NCBI GenBank assembly: GCA_910576845.1
Contig: CAJTJA010000029.1
Span: 1-28,263, forward strand
Source: an uncultured Oscillibacter sp.
Lineage (GTDB): Bacteria > Bacillota > Clostridia > Oscillospirales > Oscillospiraceae
Length of the DNA stretch: 28,263 nt
Direction: 5' to 3'
This document shows positions 14,903 to 21,003 of the stretch, one piece after another. A program made the translations under genes and the position numbers. Within the stretch, counting starts at the first letter, position 1, and every line of letters starts with the position of its first letter. Under the pieces are notes generated by a model. It saw only the letters and a program-made list of their open reading frames with translations. It was not told the origin of the DNA and ran no database searches.

Positions 14903-15553
14903 ATGCCTAATACACAGCGTATGTCTCAACCCATTACGGACTGGTCCACTGAGATCAGTGCTCCACAATCCATGCCCATCCCAGCTGCCGTGGAATCCGG
15001 GGCCCCCGCAGCCTTCCAATACCCGGCAGCCTCCATGCCCCCGGATGCTCCTCCGGCCTTCCAATTTCCTCCCGCCCCGGCAGCGGCTCCCTCCATTCCA
15101 TCCTCTCCTGCCGCTCCGGTCCCTCCCTCTGTCCCGGCAGATTCCTCCACCCCTGCCGTTCCGGCAGTCCGTCCGGCAGCCCGTCATCCCGCCCACAATG
15201 AATTTGCCGGAAGCACCGGAAATCTGGATCTTCAGAACCATCAGCCCGCTGAGGTCATCGAGGCTCCCACCAGCACCGGCGAGGCTTTTCTCGGTTCTCT
15301 GAAAGCAATGCTTCTGCGGAACCGGGGAAATTTTGTGGCAGCCACCCTGCTGATTGGTACACAAGGCACCATGGTCTGGGAGGGTATACTCCACGAAGTT
15401 GGCAATGATTACTTCATCATCTATCAAACAGGCCGCCAGCGCTATATCCTCTGCGATATCTATGCCCTGAAATACATGGAATTCTATGACACCCGGCAGC
15501 ATGAGCTTTGCGAGCACCTTCTCCAGGAGAACGGGGAAAAGGGTTTCTGCTGA
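14903..15553 (+). CDS. gerQ: GerQ-like spore coat protein
   Basis: A 216-residue protein with a long Pro/Ala-rich N-terminal half (about 1-115) and a GerQ-type C-terminal domain: FLGSLKAMLLRNRGN, then a VWEGILHEVGNDYFIIYQTG-like strand region and YILCDIYALKYMEF. GerQ is the inner-coat protein that holds CwlJ, and the two genes form a pair here. I take the ATG at 14903 because GAGAGGTG ends 6-7 nt before it; an in-frame GTG at 14894 lies inside that site. The N-terminal half contains no lysine at all, whereas B. subtilis GerQ is crosslinked by transglutaminase through N-terminal lysines. Identification rests on the C-terminal domain and the cwlJ neighbour. Confidence 0.8.
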   Translation: MPNTQRMSQPITDWSTEISAPQSMPIPAAVESGAPAAFQYPAASMPPDAPPAFQFPPAPAAAPSIPSSPAAPVPPSVPADSSTPAVPAVRPAARHPAHNEFAGSTGNLDLQNHQPAEVIEAPTSTGEAFLGSLKAMLLRNRGNFVAATLLIGTQGTMVWEGILHEVGNDYFIIYQTGRQRYILCDIYALKYMEFYDTRQHELCEHLLQENGEKGFC

Positions 15554-15561
15554 ACGCAAAC

Positions 15562-15589
15562 GCAGCGGAGGCCATCAGGCCTCCGCTGC
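15562..15589 (+). terminator. Hairpin after cwlJ-gerQ, probable terminator
   Basis: A perfect 12-bp stem (15562-15573 with 15578-15589, loop ATCA) lies 9 nt after the gerQ stop. There is no T-run, so it is a strong hairpin whose termination efficiency is uncertain. Confidence 0.55.
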
Positions 15590-15668
15590 TAAGCCAGGCA
15601 AATTATATGCCTTAGCCCCTCTTTCTATTGAACCGTAAATAGAACCCCAAAACTCGATTTTAAGGGTT

Positions 15669-15688
15669 ATGCACCCCGGATGCACCCC
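15669..15688. repeat. Direct repeat ATGCACCCC x2
   Basis: ATGCACCCC at 15669-15677 and again at 15680-15688 (11-bp period), in the gap between gerQ and rpsI. It is short. It could be a binding site or a relic of an integration site, but nothing nearby decides. Confidence 0.25.
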
Positions 15689-15737
15689 AATTATTCTTAT
15701 TTCATTTGGCTTTACTTTGTCAGACTTCGCCGCACGG

Positions 15738-15771
15738 AAAAACCCCGGAACCGTTGCGGTTCCGGGGTTTT
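15738..15771 (-). terminator. Terminator of rplM-rpsI (minus strand; possibly bidirectional)
   Basis: A 15-bp perfect stem (15739-15753 with 15757-15771, loop TTG) with A/T ends, so Ts follow on both strands. It lies about 10 nt after the rpsI stop. Confidence 0.88.
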
Positions 15772-15780
15772 GCAGAAAAC

Positions 15781-16185
15781 TCAGCGTTTGGAGAACTGGG
15801 GGGCGCGGCGGGCGGCCTTGAGGCCGTACTTCTTGCGCTCCTTCATGCGAGGATCCCGGGTAAGGAACCCAGCTTTCTTCAGGATGGGGCGATTGTCTTC
15901 GCTGGCCAGCAGCAGAGCACGGGCAATACCATGGCGCAAAGCACCGGCCTGACCGGTAACACCGCCACCCGAAACAGTAGCTACAATGTCCATCTTGCCA
16001 GTGTTGCCAGTGGCCTCCAGAGGCTGACGGACGACCATCTTCAATGTCTCCAGGCCAAAATAATCGTCAATATCCCGGCCGTTGATAGTGATGCTTCCTG
16101 TGCCGCCAGGGAACAAGTGGACGCGGGCGACGGAGGACTTCCGGCGGCCGGTACCGTACAGATAGGGCTTCTTAGACTGATACAT
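15781..16185 (-). CDS. rpsI: Ribosomal protein S9
   Basis: 134 residues, full-length uS9. It has the start YGTGRRKSSVARVHLFPG, the middle GGGVTGQAGALRHGIARAL, and the universal basic tail ending FSKR, which reaches the P-site tRNA. It is part of the 30S subunit. It lies 14 nt behind rplM, the standard bacterial pairing, with its own AGGAGG site. Confidence 0.98.
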   Translation of the reverse strand: MYQSKKPYLYGTGRRKSSVARVHLFPGGTGSITINGRDIDDYFGLETLKMVVRQPLEATGNTGKMDIVATVSGGGVTGQAGALRHGIARALLLASEDNRPILKKAGFLTRDPRMKERKKYGLKAARRAPQFSKR

Positions 16186-16199
16186 ACGTTTCCTCCTCC

Positions 16200-16631
16200 T
16201 TATTCGGCGTCCAGGGCGACGGGCTTCTGAGCCTGCTGCTTATGCTCGGCGCCGGCATAGATGTGCAGACGCTTCAGAGAATCCTTGGAAACAGTGTTCC
16301 GGGGCATCATACCGCGGACAGCAACCCGCATCGCAACCTCAGGCTTCTCCTGCATCAAAATACGGTAAGGAGTCTCTTTGAGACCACCCACCCATCCAGA
16401 ATGGGTGCGGTAAATCTTCTGGACGCCTTTCTTGCCGGTGAGAACAGCCTTGCCTGCATTGATAATAATAACATGGTCGCCGCAGTCGGCATGGGGAGTA
16501 TAAGTGGGCTTGGTCTTGCCGCGCAGCAGATCGGCAGCCCGGACAGCAGTCTTGCCCAGAGGCTTCCCGGCGGCGTCCAGGATGTACCACTTGCGCTCAA
16601 TGTTGGCCTTGTTTGCCATAAAAGTGGACAT
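16200..16631 (-). CDS. rplM: Ribosomal protein L13
   Basis: 143 residues, full-length uL13. It has RKWYILDAAGKPLGKTAVRAA, the THSGWVGGLKE region, and AVRGMMPRN followed by the usual LKRLHIYAG. It is part of the 50S subunit. The ATG at 16631 has GGAGGAAAG 6-8 nt upstream on the minus strand; an internal Met four codons later is less well placed. It is first in the rplM-rpsI operon. Confidence 0.98.
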   Translation of the reverse strand: MSTFMANKANIERKWYILDAAGKPLGKTAVRAADLLRGKTKPTYTPHADCGDHVIIINAGKAVLTGKKGVQKIYRTHSGWVGGLKETPYRILMQEKPEVAMRVAVRGMMPRNTVSKDSLKRLHIYAGAEHKQQAQKPVALDAE

Positions 16632-16694
16632 GGTCTTTCCTCCATCAGTATATTTTCCATTTGGTCTAACAAATCAAACGTTCCTTGCGGAGCA
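16632..16694 (-). promoter_or_regulatory. Leader of rplM, possible L13 autoregulatory leader
   Basis: The about 63-nt untranslated leader can form two small hairpins on the minus strand: GTTC/GAAC around CTGCTCCGCAAG, and ATTTG/CAAAT around TTAGAC. Low-GC Gram-positives often carry an L13-responsive leader here. The fold has not been compared with the family model, so the match is tentative. Confidence 0.4.
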
Positions 16695-16700
16695 GAACTA

Positions 16701-16729
16701 TTTATACCACGACTTTTCGCCAATGTCAA
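16701..16729 (-). promoter_or_regulatory. Promoter of rplM-rpsI
   Basis: Minus strand TTGACA (16724-16729), 17-nt spacer, TATAAA (16701-16706): a near-consensus sigma-A promoter, as expected for ribosomal protein genes. Confidence 0.85.
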
Positions 16730-16824
16730 CACAGTTTTTAATTATCGCCATAAATTCTCCGATTTTTTCTCATTTTCTTTGATTATCTTCGAAATGCTAA
16801 ATATTCATTTTAAATTATTTCCTA

Positions 16825-16985
16825 GGGCCTGTTCACATAAGACAAATGCGCAGATTTTCGAGCAAATTTTCGTCGGCTGCAAGGCAAAAATTTGCAGGCG
16901 CACTGGCGTGCATCAAAAATTTTTAACGCCGCAGACGGCAAAATTTGCCGGAAAGATGTGTGTTTGGCCTTATGTGAACAGGCCC
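16825..16985. mobile_element. MITE: 161-bp palindromic element with TA target duplication
   Basis: The ends are perfect 17-bp inverted repeats starting GGGCCTGTTCACATAAG. They are flanked on both sides by TA (16823-16824 and 16986-16987), the duplication expected of Tc1/IS630-like and some IS5-like transposases. The two halves stay similar right to the centre (GCGCACTGGCGTGC), so the whole element is one imperfect hairpin. It has no coding capacity and would need a transposase elsewhere. It sits between the rplM promoter and the bofA terminator, away from both genes. Confidence 0.85.
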
Positions 16986-16987
16986 TA

Positions 16988-17144
16988 ACATAGAAGGAAC
17001 AATACACGTATTTGGCAGCAACTCTATTCCGCTCTCTGAGCGGCAGAATGTTTCGATACAGACTGTCTCCCCGCGGCCGAAGAAACCAGGCCTTCCAGGC
17101 GGGCGCCTCTCAGGAACATCCACCTATCAGTTATAAAACAATAA
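16988..17144. other. Non-coding stretch between the MITE and the bofA-side terminator
   Basis: No ORF with coding character and no clear site was seen here. A short GC inverted pair (CCGCTCTCTGAGCGG, about 17029-17043) is the only structure. Confidence 0.4.
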
Positions 17145-17166
17145 AGACCGCCGTCTCCGGCGGTCT
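17145..17166 (-). terminator. Terminator downstream of yaaL-bofA (minus strand)
   Basis: AGACCGCC (17145-17152) pairs with GGCGGTCT (17159-17166). On the minus strand it is followed by TTTATTGTTTTAT. It lies about 218 bp beyond the bofA stop. The stretch between (17167-17383) has only short readings with no start-plus-ribosome-site support. Confidence 0.7.
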
Positions 17167-17383
17167 CTGTTCGCGATTCCTTCCATTTCCCGGCAGTCCA
17201 TTTCTCTGCGGCCGCTTATTTTTTCGGCCGGTTTTTCCACGGCCTCCGAAACCGCTTCTAAACCGCCGCAGCCGAAAAGAGTTCAACAGATTTTTCAGCG
17301 CAGCGCTCTTTGCGGGTGGTCCATATGCCTGCCGGTCAAAATGGAACTGCCGCCTCTTTTCAAGTGCATAAATTGTATGTACT

Positions 17384-17647
17384 CTACAACACCCACTGCA
17401 CCAACAGCAGCAGTACAAAACCGGGAAGCCCCAGTACTCCAATCACCAGGGCATTCCAGACATTTATCCCCAAAGCAACCCCTGTCACTCCGGCGGTGGC
17501 ATTCACCGCCCAGAGCGCCAGAAAGCCCAGAAGCGTATTTACCAGCAGCTTCACTGCCAGCTTCAGCGGTGCGCTGAATACTCTCAAAAGGGCTATGAGG
17601 AAAAAGCCCGCCAGCAGAGCGGCAATGATTTTCTGATTTAAGTCCAT
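17384..17647 (-). CDS. bofA: BofA-like pro-sigma-K processing regulator
   Basis: 87 residues, the same length as B. subtilis BofA and almost wholly hydrophobic. An N-terminal membrane segment is followed by RVFSAPLKLAVKLLVNTLLG and the family's C-terminal pattern NATAGVTGVALGINVWNAL then GVLGLPGFVLLLL. In Bacillus, BofA holds the SpoIVFB protease inactive in the outer forespore membrane until pro-sigma-K should be processed. Some clostridia keep bofA-like genes without the full checkpoint, so its exact role here is inferred. It overlaps yaaL by 10 nt, matching the B. subtilis yaaL-bofA order. Confidence 0.92.
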   Translation of the reverse strand: MDLNQKIIAALLAGFFLIALLRVFSAPLKLAVKLLVNTLLGFLALWAVNATAGVTGVALGINVWNALVIGVLGLPGFVLLLLVQWVL

Positions 17648-17898
17648 ACAGCCTCACTCTCCAGCCGCAAAGCGGCAAACCCTTCCGGACTTCTCTCCTT
17701 AATTGCCCGAATAAGATAGTTGCACCGCGCTTTCTCCGCCTTGATCTGATAAATGCAGGATTCTACCAGCTCCGGGTCCACTGCCTGGTCAAATTTCCGG
17801 TAGGCTAGAGAGAGATCACCTTGTGCGCTCTGCAATTCCGCTTTCAGAGCTATCAGCTCCATGTCCGGACTGCTTTTTTTGAAAAAAGTGGTTTTCAT
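17638..17898 (-). CDS. YaaL-like DUF2508 protein
   Basis: An 86-residue, mostly helical protein starting MKTTFFKKSSPD. It has a conserved run resembling LAYRKFDQAVDPELVESCIY and a basic C-terminal half (KAEKARCNYLIRAIKER). It matches the DUF2508/YaaL family, found immediately before bofA in B. subtilis as here. Function is unknown. The start at 17898 is chosen for the CAGGAGGAGC ribosome site; a longer in-frame reading from 18165 would run through the divergent tadA gene and its promoter. It overlaps bofA by 10 nt. Confidence 0.88.
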   Translation of the reverse strand: MKTTFFKKSSPDMELIALKAELQSAQGDLSLAYRKFDQAVDPELVESCIYQIKAEKARCNYLIRAIKERSPEGFAALRLESEAVWT

Positions 17899-17979
17899 AA
17901 TGTTGCTCCTCCTGTATAATACATTATATATTATGGGAAGTTTGGACAAATATGCCAGTTTCCATACAGGAGGACCCCC
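17899..17979. promoter_or_regulatory. Divergent promoter region between yaaL-bofA and tadA
   Basis: This 81-bp spacer has an AT-rich core (about 17914-17935) with TATAAT on both strands (plus 17914-17919; minus copy about 17923-17928). Matching -35 boxes are weak (minus TTGTCC, 15-nt spacing), so exact starts cannot be set. GGAGG at about 17969-17973 serves tadA. Confidence 0.45.
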
Positions 17980-18441
17980 ATGCAGGAAATTTTTATGAGA
18001 CAAGCTCTGGCCCTGGCGCAAGAAGCCGCTGCGGCTGGGGAAGTTCCCGTAGGCTGTATCATCACCAGAAAAGGTGTGGTGGTAGGCCAGGGACGAAACC
18101 GTCGGGAGGAAAAACATTCCGCCGCCTCTCACGCCGAAATGGAAGCCATCTTCCAAGCCAACCAAGCGCTGAACTCCTGGCGCTTGGAGGGCTGTGAACT
18201 CTATGTCACTCTAGAGCCCTGCCCCATGTGCGCCGGGGCAATTCTGAATGCCCGAATCAGCCGGGTCTGGTTCGGTGCCCGGGATCGTGCCTTTGGTGCC
18301 TGCGGAGGAGTAACAAATCTCTTTATGGAAAATTTCCCCCACCTTCCCGCCGTGGTGGGCGGCGTGCTGGAGGAGGAGTGCCAGGCTCTTTTATCCGGCT
18401 TCTTTTCTGCTCTCCGGGAAAACGGCAGCAAAAGCCTCTAA
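17980..18441 (+). CDS. tadA: tRNA-specific adenosine deaminase TadA
   Basis: A 153-residue cytidine-deaminase-fold enzyme. The zinc site is H51-A-E53 (HAEMEAI) and P80-C81-PM-C84 (EPCPMCAGAI), with the substrate-loop segment GAxDRAFGACGG. It converts A34 to inosine in tRNA-Arg(ACG), which lets one tRNA read three codons. The ATG at 17980 has AGGAGG 7-8 nt upstream. It is divergent from yaaL-bofA. In B. subtilis tadA (yaaJ) lies a few genes upstream of yaaL-bofA, so this looks like a rearranged remnant of that cluster. Confidence 0.95.
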   Translation: MQEIFMRQALALAQEAAAAGEVPVGCIITRKGVVVGQGRNRREEKHSAASHAEMEAIFQANQALNSWRLEGCELYVTLEPCPMCAGAILNARISRVWFGARDRAFGACGGVTNLFMENFPHLPAVVGGVLEEECQALLSGFFSALRENGSKSL

Positions 18442-18450
18442 AAAATTCCC

Positions 18451-18487
18451 GGTGCTTTAAAGCCTGTTTAAAACATGTTAAAGCACC
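18451..18487 (+). terminator. Hairpin after tadA, probable terminator
   Basis: GGTGCTTTAA (18451-18460) pairs perfectly with TTAAAGCACC (18478-18487). An inner TTTAA/TTAAA pair could extend it. There is no T-run. It begins 10 nt after the tadA stop. Confidence 0.5.
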
Positions 18488-18669
18488 CGGCGGAAAATTT
18501 TAGGCTGATACTCTGCTAACTCTCCCCGAAATCCGTCCATATAGATTTCTTATCAGCTCAGACAGCTTTCAGCAGAAATTCCGGCAGATTCCAGGCCAAA
18601 CTATGACACTCAGCGCAAAATTCCTTCCAATTCAGCATAATGGCAGGTTCTATCTGCTTCTGTTCCTGG
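18488..18669. other. Intergenic stretch with a possible decayed minus-strand reading
   Basis: No supported gene. On the minus strand 18638-18558 reads as a 26-residue peptide (MLNWKEFCAECHSLAWNLPE and six more) with plausible amino-acid composition but no ribosome site. Another frame continues it weakly. It could be a gene relic. Confidence 0.25.
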
Positions 18670-18828
18670 TTGACATAAATGATTTAAGACTTTTGTAACA
18701 ATTGATGCTGGTTTCCTTAACATCTTCCCTGTATCTTAATAATTGCAAGAGACAAAACTTCTTTTCATCCAATCTTCCAAACAATAAGGTTCAGGGCCAG
18801 CCTCACGGCTGGCCCTGTTCCGTTTTTT
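18670..18828 (+). ncRNA. Candidate small RNA with its own promoter and terminator
   Basis: Promoter-like pairs lie at TTGACA (18670-18675) with TTGTAA 17 nt on, and at TTAACA (18717-18722) with TAATTG (18740-18745). A clean intrinsic terminator closes the unit at 18793-18828. No ORF fits between. From the second promoter the transcript would be about 75 nt. The -10 boxes are poor, so this is only a candidate. Confidence 0.3.
18793..18828 (+). terminator. Intrinsic terminator
   Basis: AGGGCCAGCC (18793-18802), loop TCAC, GGCTGGCCCT (18807-18816), then six Ts at 18823-18828. It is too far from tadA (about 350 nt) to be its simple terminator, and it precedes the CBS gene. Confidence 0.88.
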
Positions 18829-18980
18829 CTCGTCCTTCCCCCGGCGGTCCGGCAAGTTTCCCAGCAGATTTCATAAACTGTTCACCATTTTCCCAGCCCC
18901 TTCCTGTATATTATAGGTACGAACGCCACTCCACTACGACCCAGGCGGGACGCCCCGCCCATCAGAAATGAGGCATTACC

Positions 18981-19415
18981 GTGAACATTGCTTATCTTCT
19001 GACTCCCAAACACCGCGTCGCTTTCCTCTATGACGATAACACGATGCGCCAAGGCCTGGAAAAACTCCGCCATCATGGCCGCAGTGCTGTTCCCGTCATC
19101 AACCGCAAAGGCCAGTACGTAGGCACTGTCAGCGAGGGAGATTTTCTCTGGCGGCTCCTGCCTGACGAGGGCGCCTCTTGTCCCTGTACCATTAAGGAAC
19201 TGGAACGGCTCCATGTCCGGGACATTCTGCGGGAAAACCCCTCTGTCCGTATTACCGCCTCCCTGGATGAGCTGCTGGACAACATTGTCCGCCACAATTT
19301 CGTTCCTGTGGTAGACGATCTAAACAGCTTTATCGGCATTGTCACCCGGCAGGATATTATCCGCCGCCTCGCGGAGGAAAAAGGATCAGCGCCACCCCTT
19401 CGGAAAATTGTATAA
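18981..19415 (+). CDS. Two-CBS-domain protein
   Basis: 144 residues made of two CBS motifs and little else. The first is around YDDNTMRQGLEKLRHHGRSAVPVIN then GQYVGTVSEGDFL. The second is around RITASLDELLDNIVRHNFVPVVDDLN then FIGIVTRQDII. CBS pairs bind adenosine nucleotides and gate a partner. This is a stand-alone form with no catalytic domain, so its partner is unknown. The GTG start at 18981 has only a modest GAGG upstream. A -10-like TATATTAT (18907-18914) lies about 67 nt upstream. It appears monocistronic. Confidence 0.85.
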   Translation: MNIAYLLTPKHRVAFLYDDNTMRQGLEKLRHHGRSAVPVINRKGQYVGTVSEGDFLWRLLPDEGASCPCTIKELERLHVRDILRENPSVRITASLDELLDNIVRHNFVPVVDDLNSFIGIVTRQDIIRRLAEEKGSAPPLRKIV

Positions 19416-19423
19416 ACCTTCAA

Positions 19424-19453
19424 GCGGGGCCGTTTCTTTCGGAGCGGCCCCGC
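19424..19453 (+). terminator. Hairpin after the CBS gene
   Basis: GCGGGGCCG (19424-19432) pairs with CGGCCCCGC (19445-19453), 9 bp with a 12-nt loop, 8 nt after the stop. No T-run follows. The rest of the gap to 19591 holds no gene. Confidence 0.5.
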
Positions 19454-19591
19454 GAATCAAGCCCAGCGTCTATTTTGAAACCGTCAAAACGCCGTCTGGG
19501 ACATCCTTTTCCTCCAGGACTGTGTCGATTTGAAATCTGGCGGAGAGTTTCTCGATAGGTTCAACAGCTGTAATGAAAAAGAGGTTGCCGT

Positions 19592-20647
19592 ATGGAAAAA
19601 GCAGAGCTTCAAAAATGGTATGATCAGAATAAGGACCGGTATTCAGATCTAAAAACCACCTTGGAAAAGCTGATTGAAACGCTTTTACAGGAAAACCTCA
19701 TTCCATATCACAGCGTCAACGGACGGGTAAAGGAGCGGGACAGCTTCCTTCAAAAATTCGGTCGAAAGCCTTATACCGCCCCCGAACAGGTAATGGACTT
19801 TGCAGGGCTCCGCATCATTACATATACGACCGCCGAGGTAACGCAGATCTGTGAGATGATTGAGCGGGAGTTTTCTGTCGACCGGGAGAACTCAGGAAAT
19901 AAGGCGGCAGATATGGGTGTGGACAAGGTGGGATACCTTTCCGTTCATTATATCGTAGAAATCGCTTCTAACCGGGCGCAGCTCTGCGAATATGCCAGAT
20001 TCGGCGGCCTCCGCTGTGAGATTCAGGTGCGGTCCCTGCTTCAGCACGCATGGGCGGAAATTGAGCATGACCGTAGCTATAAATTCGCGGGAGTGCTGCC
20101 AAAAGAGATTCAAAGGAAATTCTACCTGGTGGCCGGAGCCTTGGAGCTGATGGATCAGGAATTCTGCGCCTTATCTCAGGAAATTGACCGTTACGGAGCC
20201 CATGTAAAGGAACAGGCAGCCCAGGGACAGCTTGAAGGCATCGCTATCGATTCAACATCCCTGCTGCAATTTTTAAACGATTTTTTCAGCGAATGTGATA
20301 CCGGAATGCTCGCAGAGTATTTTCAGCTCAACAGCGGTGTGGTTATCGATGAGCTCTCAAGCTTTGGAATCAAAACGCTCCAGCAGTTAAAAAGCCTGCT
20401 CAGTCAGAAAAAGCCGGAGGAGTGGCTGGTAGCAGAGCCCTCTTATATCGGAATCCTCCGGGACGCCATGATTCTAAAGAATCCCCAAGTCTATTTTGAA
20501 TCAGCATGGCAAGAGCATTGGGGTATCCTTCCTTCGGATTTTGAAGACTGGCGCAAATTGGGAGTCAATATGAAAGAGCTTGGAAAATATGTGGATATCA
20601 CTTCATTCCAGGAAGAGGATGAAGCTTTTACCGTAAACAAACCATAG
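19592..20647 (+). CDS. Single-domain alarmone synthetase (RelA/SpoT family) with a C-terminal extension
   Basis: A 351-residue protein with the RelA/SpoT nucleotidyltransferase domain in residues 1-165: RVKERDSF (from R45), D69FAGLRI75 with the metal-binding Asp, G114YLSVHY, then E143IQVRS with the catalytic Glu and HAWAEIEHD. These residues are those needed to move pyrophosphate from ATP to a guanosine (or other) acceptor. There is no HD hydrolase and no TGS/ACT region. About 185 further residues (helical, then DFFSECDTG to the end) match nothing I recognise and make it longer than RelQ/RelP (about 210-250). It could be a housekeeping small synthetase or a toxic synthetase with a fused control domain. 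Base composition is visibly more AT-rich than its neighbours, and it stands alone between terminators, which suggests acquisition. Confidence 0.85.
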   Translation: MEKAELQKWYDQNKDRYSDLKTTLEKLIETLLQENLIPYHSVNGRVKERDSFLQKFGRKPYTAPEQVMDFAGLRIITYTTAEVTQICEMIEREFSVDRENSGNKAADMGVDKVGYLSVHYIVEIASNRAQLCEYARFGGLRCEIQVRSLLQHAWAEIEHDRSYKFAGVLPKEIQRKFYLVAGALELMDQEFCALSQEIDRYGAHVKEQAAQGQLEGIAIDSTSLLQFLNDFFSECDTGMLAEYFQLNSGVVIDELSSFGIKTLQQLKSLLSQKKPEEWLVAEPSYIGILRDAMILKNPQVYFESAWQEHWGILPSDFEDWRKLGVNMKELGKYVDITSFQEEDEAFTVNKP

Positions 20648-20673
20648 CATAAACTCAAGACGCCGGCACAGTC

Positions 20674-20706
20674 AATACCGGAAGCGGGAAAACCGCTTTC
20701 GGTATT
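20674..20706 (+). terminator. Terminator of the alarmone synthetase gene
   Basis: A 14-bp stem with one G-U pair (20674-20687 with 20693-20706, loop GAAAA), followed by ATTTATTCTAT. It begins 27 nt after the stop. Confidence 0.75.
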
Positions 20707-20852
20707 ATTTATTCTATACGGAGTCCTGCCTCACACCTCCGTCAAGCTTGTGGGTCTGCATATAATCTCTTCCTTTAAGAGGATCCGTTTTGTGCAAATT
20801 TCCCCTCTCCTCCGAAGCAGGCTTGATAACTTTCACAAAATAGCTCCCTAAT

Positions 20853-20952
20853 GCAAGTATATTCATGGTAACTTGCAAAAATTATTTACTGCGTTAAAAC
20901 ATTTTCTTGAAAAAGCAAGCATTTTGTGTTATAGTATCTCCATACTTGCAAG
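20853..20952 (+). promoter_or_regulatory. Repeated ACTTGC motifs around the TRAP promoter
   Basis: GCAAGT (20853-20858) and ACTTGC (20871-20876) form an inverted pair about 30 bp upstream of the -35. ACTTGCAAG (20944-20952), containing the palindrome CTTGCAAG, sits at the predicted transcription start. The same core upstream and at the start suggests a looping or competing regulator. The regulator is not in the window. Confidence 0.4.
20907..20935 (+). promoter_or_regulatory. Promoter of the TAXI-TRAP transporter genes
   Basis: TTGAAA (20907-20912), 17-nt spacer, TATAGT (20930-20935). The start would be near 20942, with a leader of about 60 nt to the ATG at 21004 (GAGGAAG ribosome site). Confidence 0.7.
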
Positions 20953-21003
20953 AGTCTTATCCAGCCTTTGCAAAATCCAATCCTAATGAAATGAGGAAGA
21001 ACG

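Noticed and set aside
13772..15559. A 595-codon open reading on the minus strand
   Set aside because: It is antisense to the end of the GT4 gene, a terminator, a repeat region, cwlJ and gerQ. Its Gly/Arg-rich product has no family features.
17372..17379. CATACAAT on the minus strand as a sigma-E -10 box near the end of bofA
   Set aside because: No ATA -35 at 16-18 nt and no convincing gene follows.
17131..17442. Minus-strand readings between bofA and the 17145 terminator
   Set aside because: A Glu-rich frame (GLEAVSEAVEKPAEK) looks coding but is closed upstream by a stop with no start codon or ribosome site. The longer frames are shadows of bofA.
18442..18828. SRP (4.5S) RNA gene, expected near tadA from B. 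subtilis gene order
   Set aside because: The conserved helix-8 sequence (GGAAGGAAGC-type) is absent on both strands.
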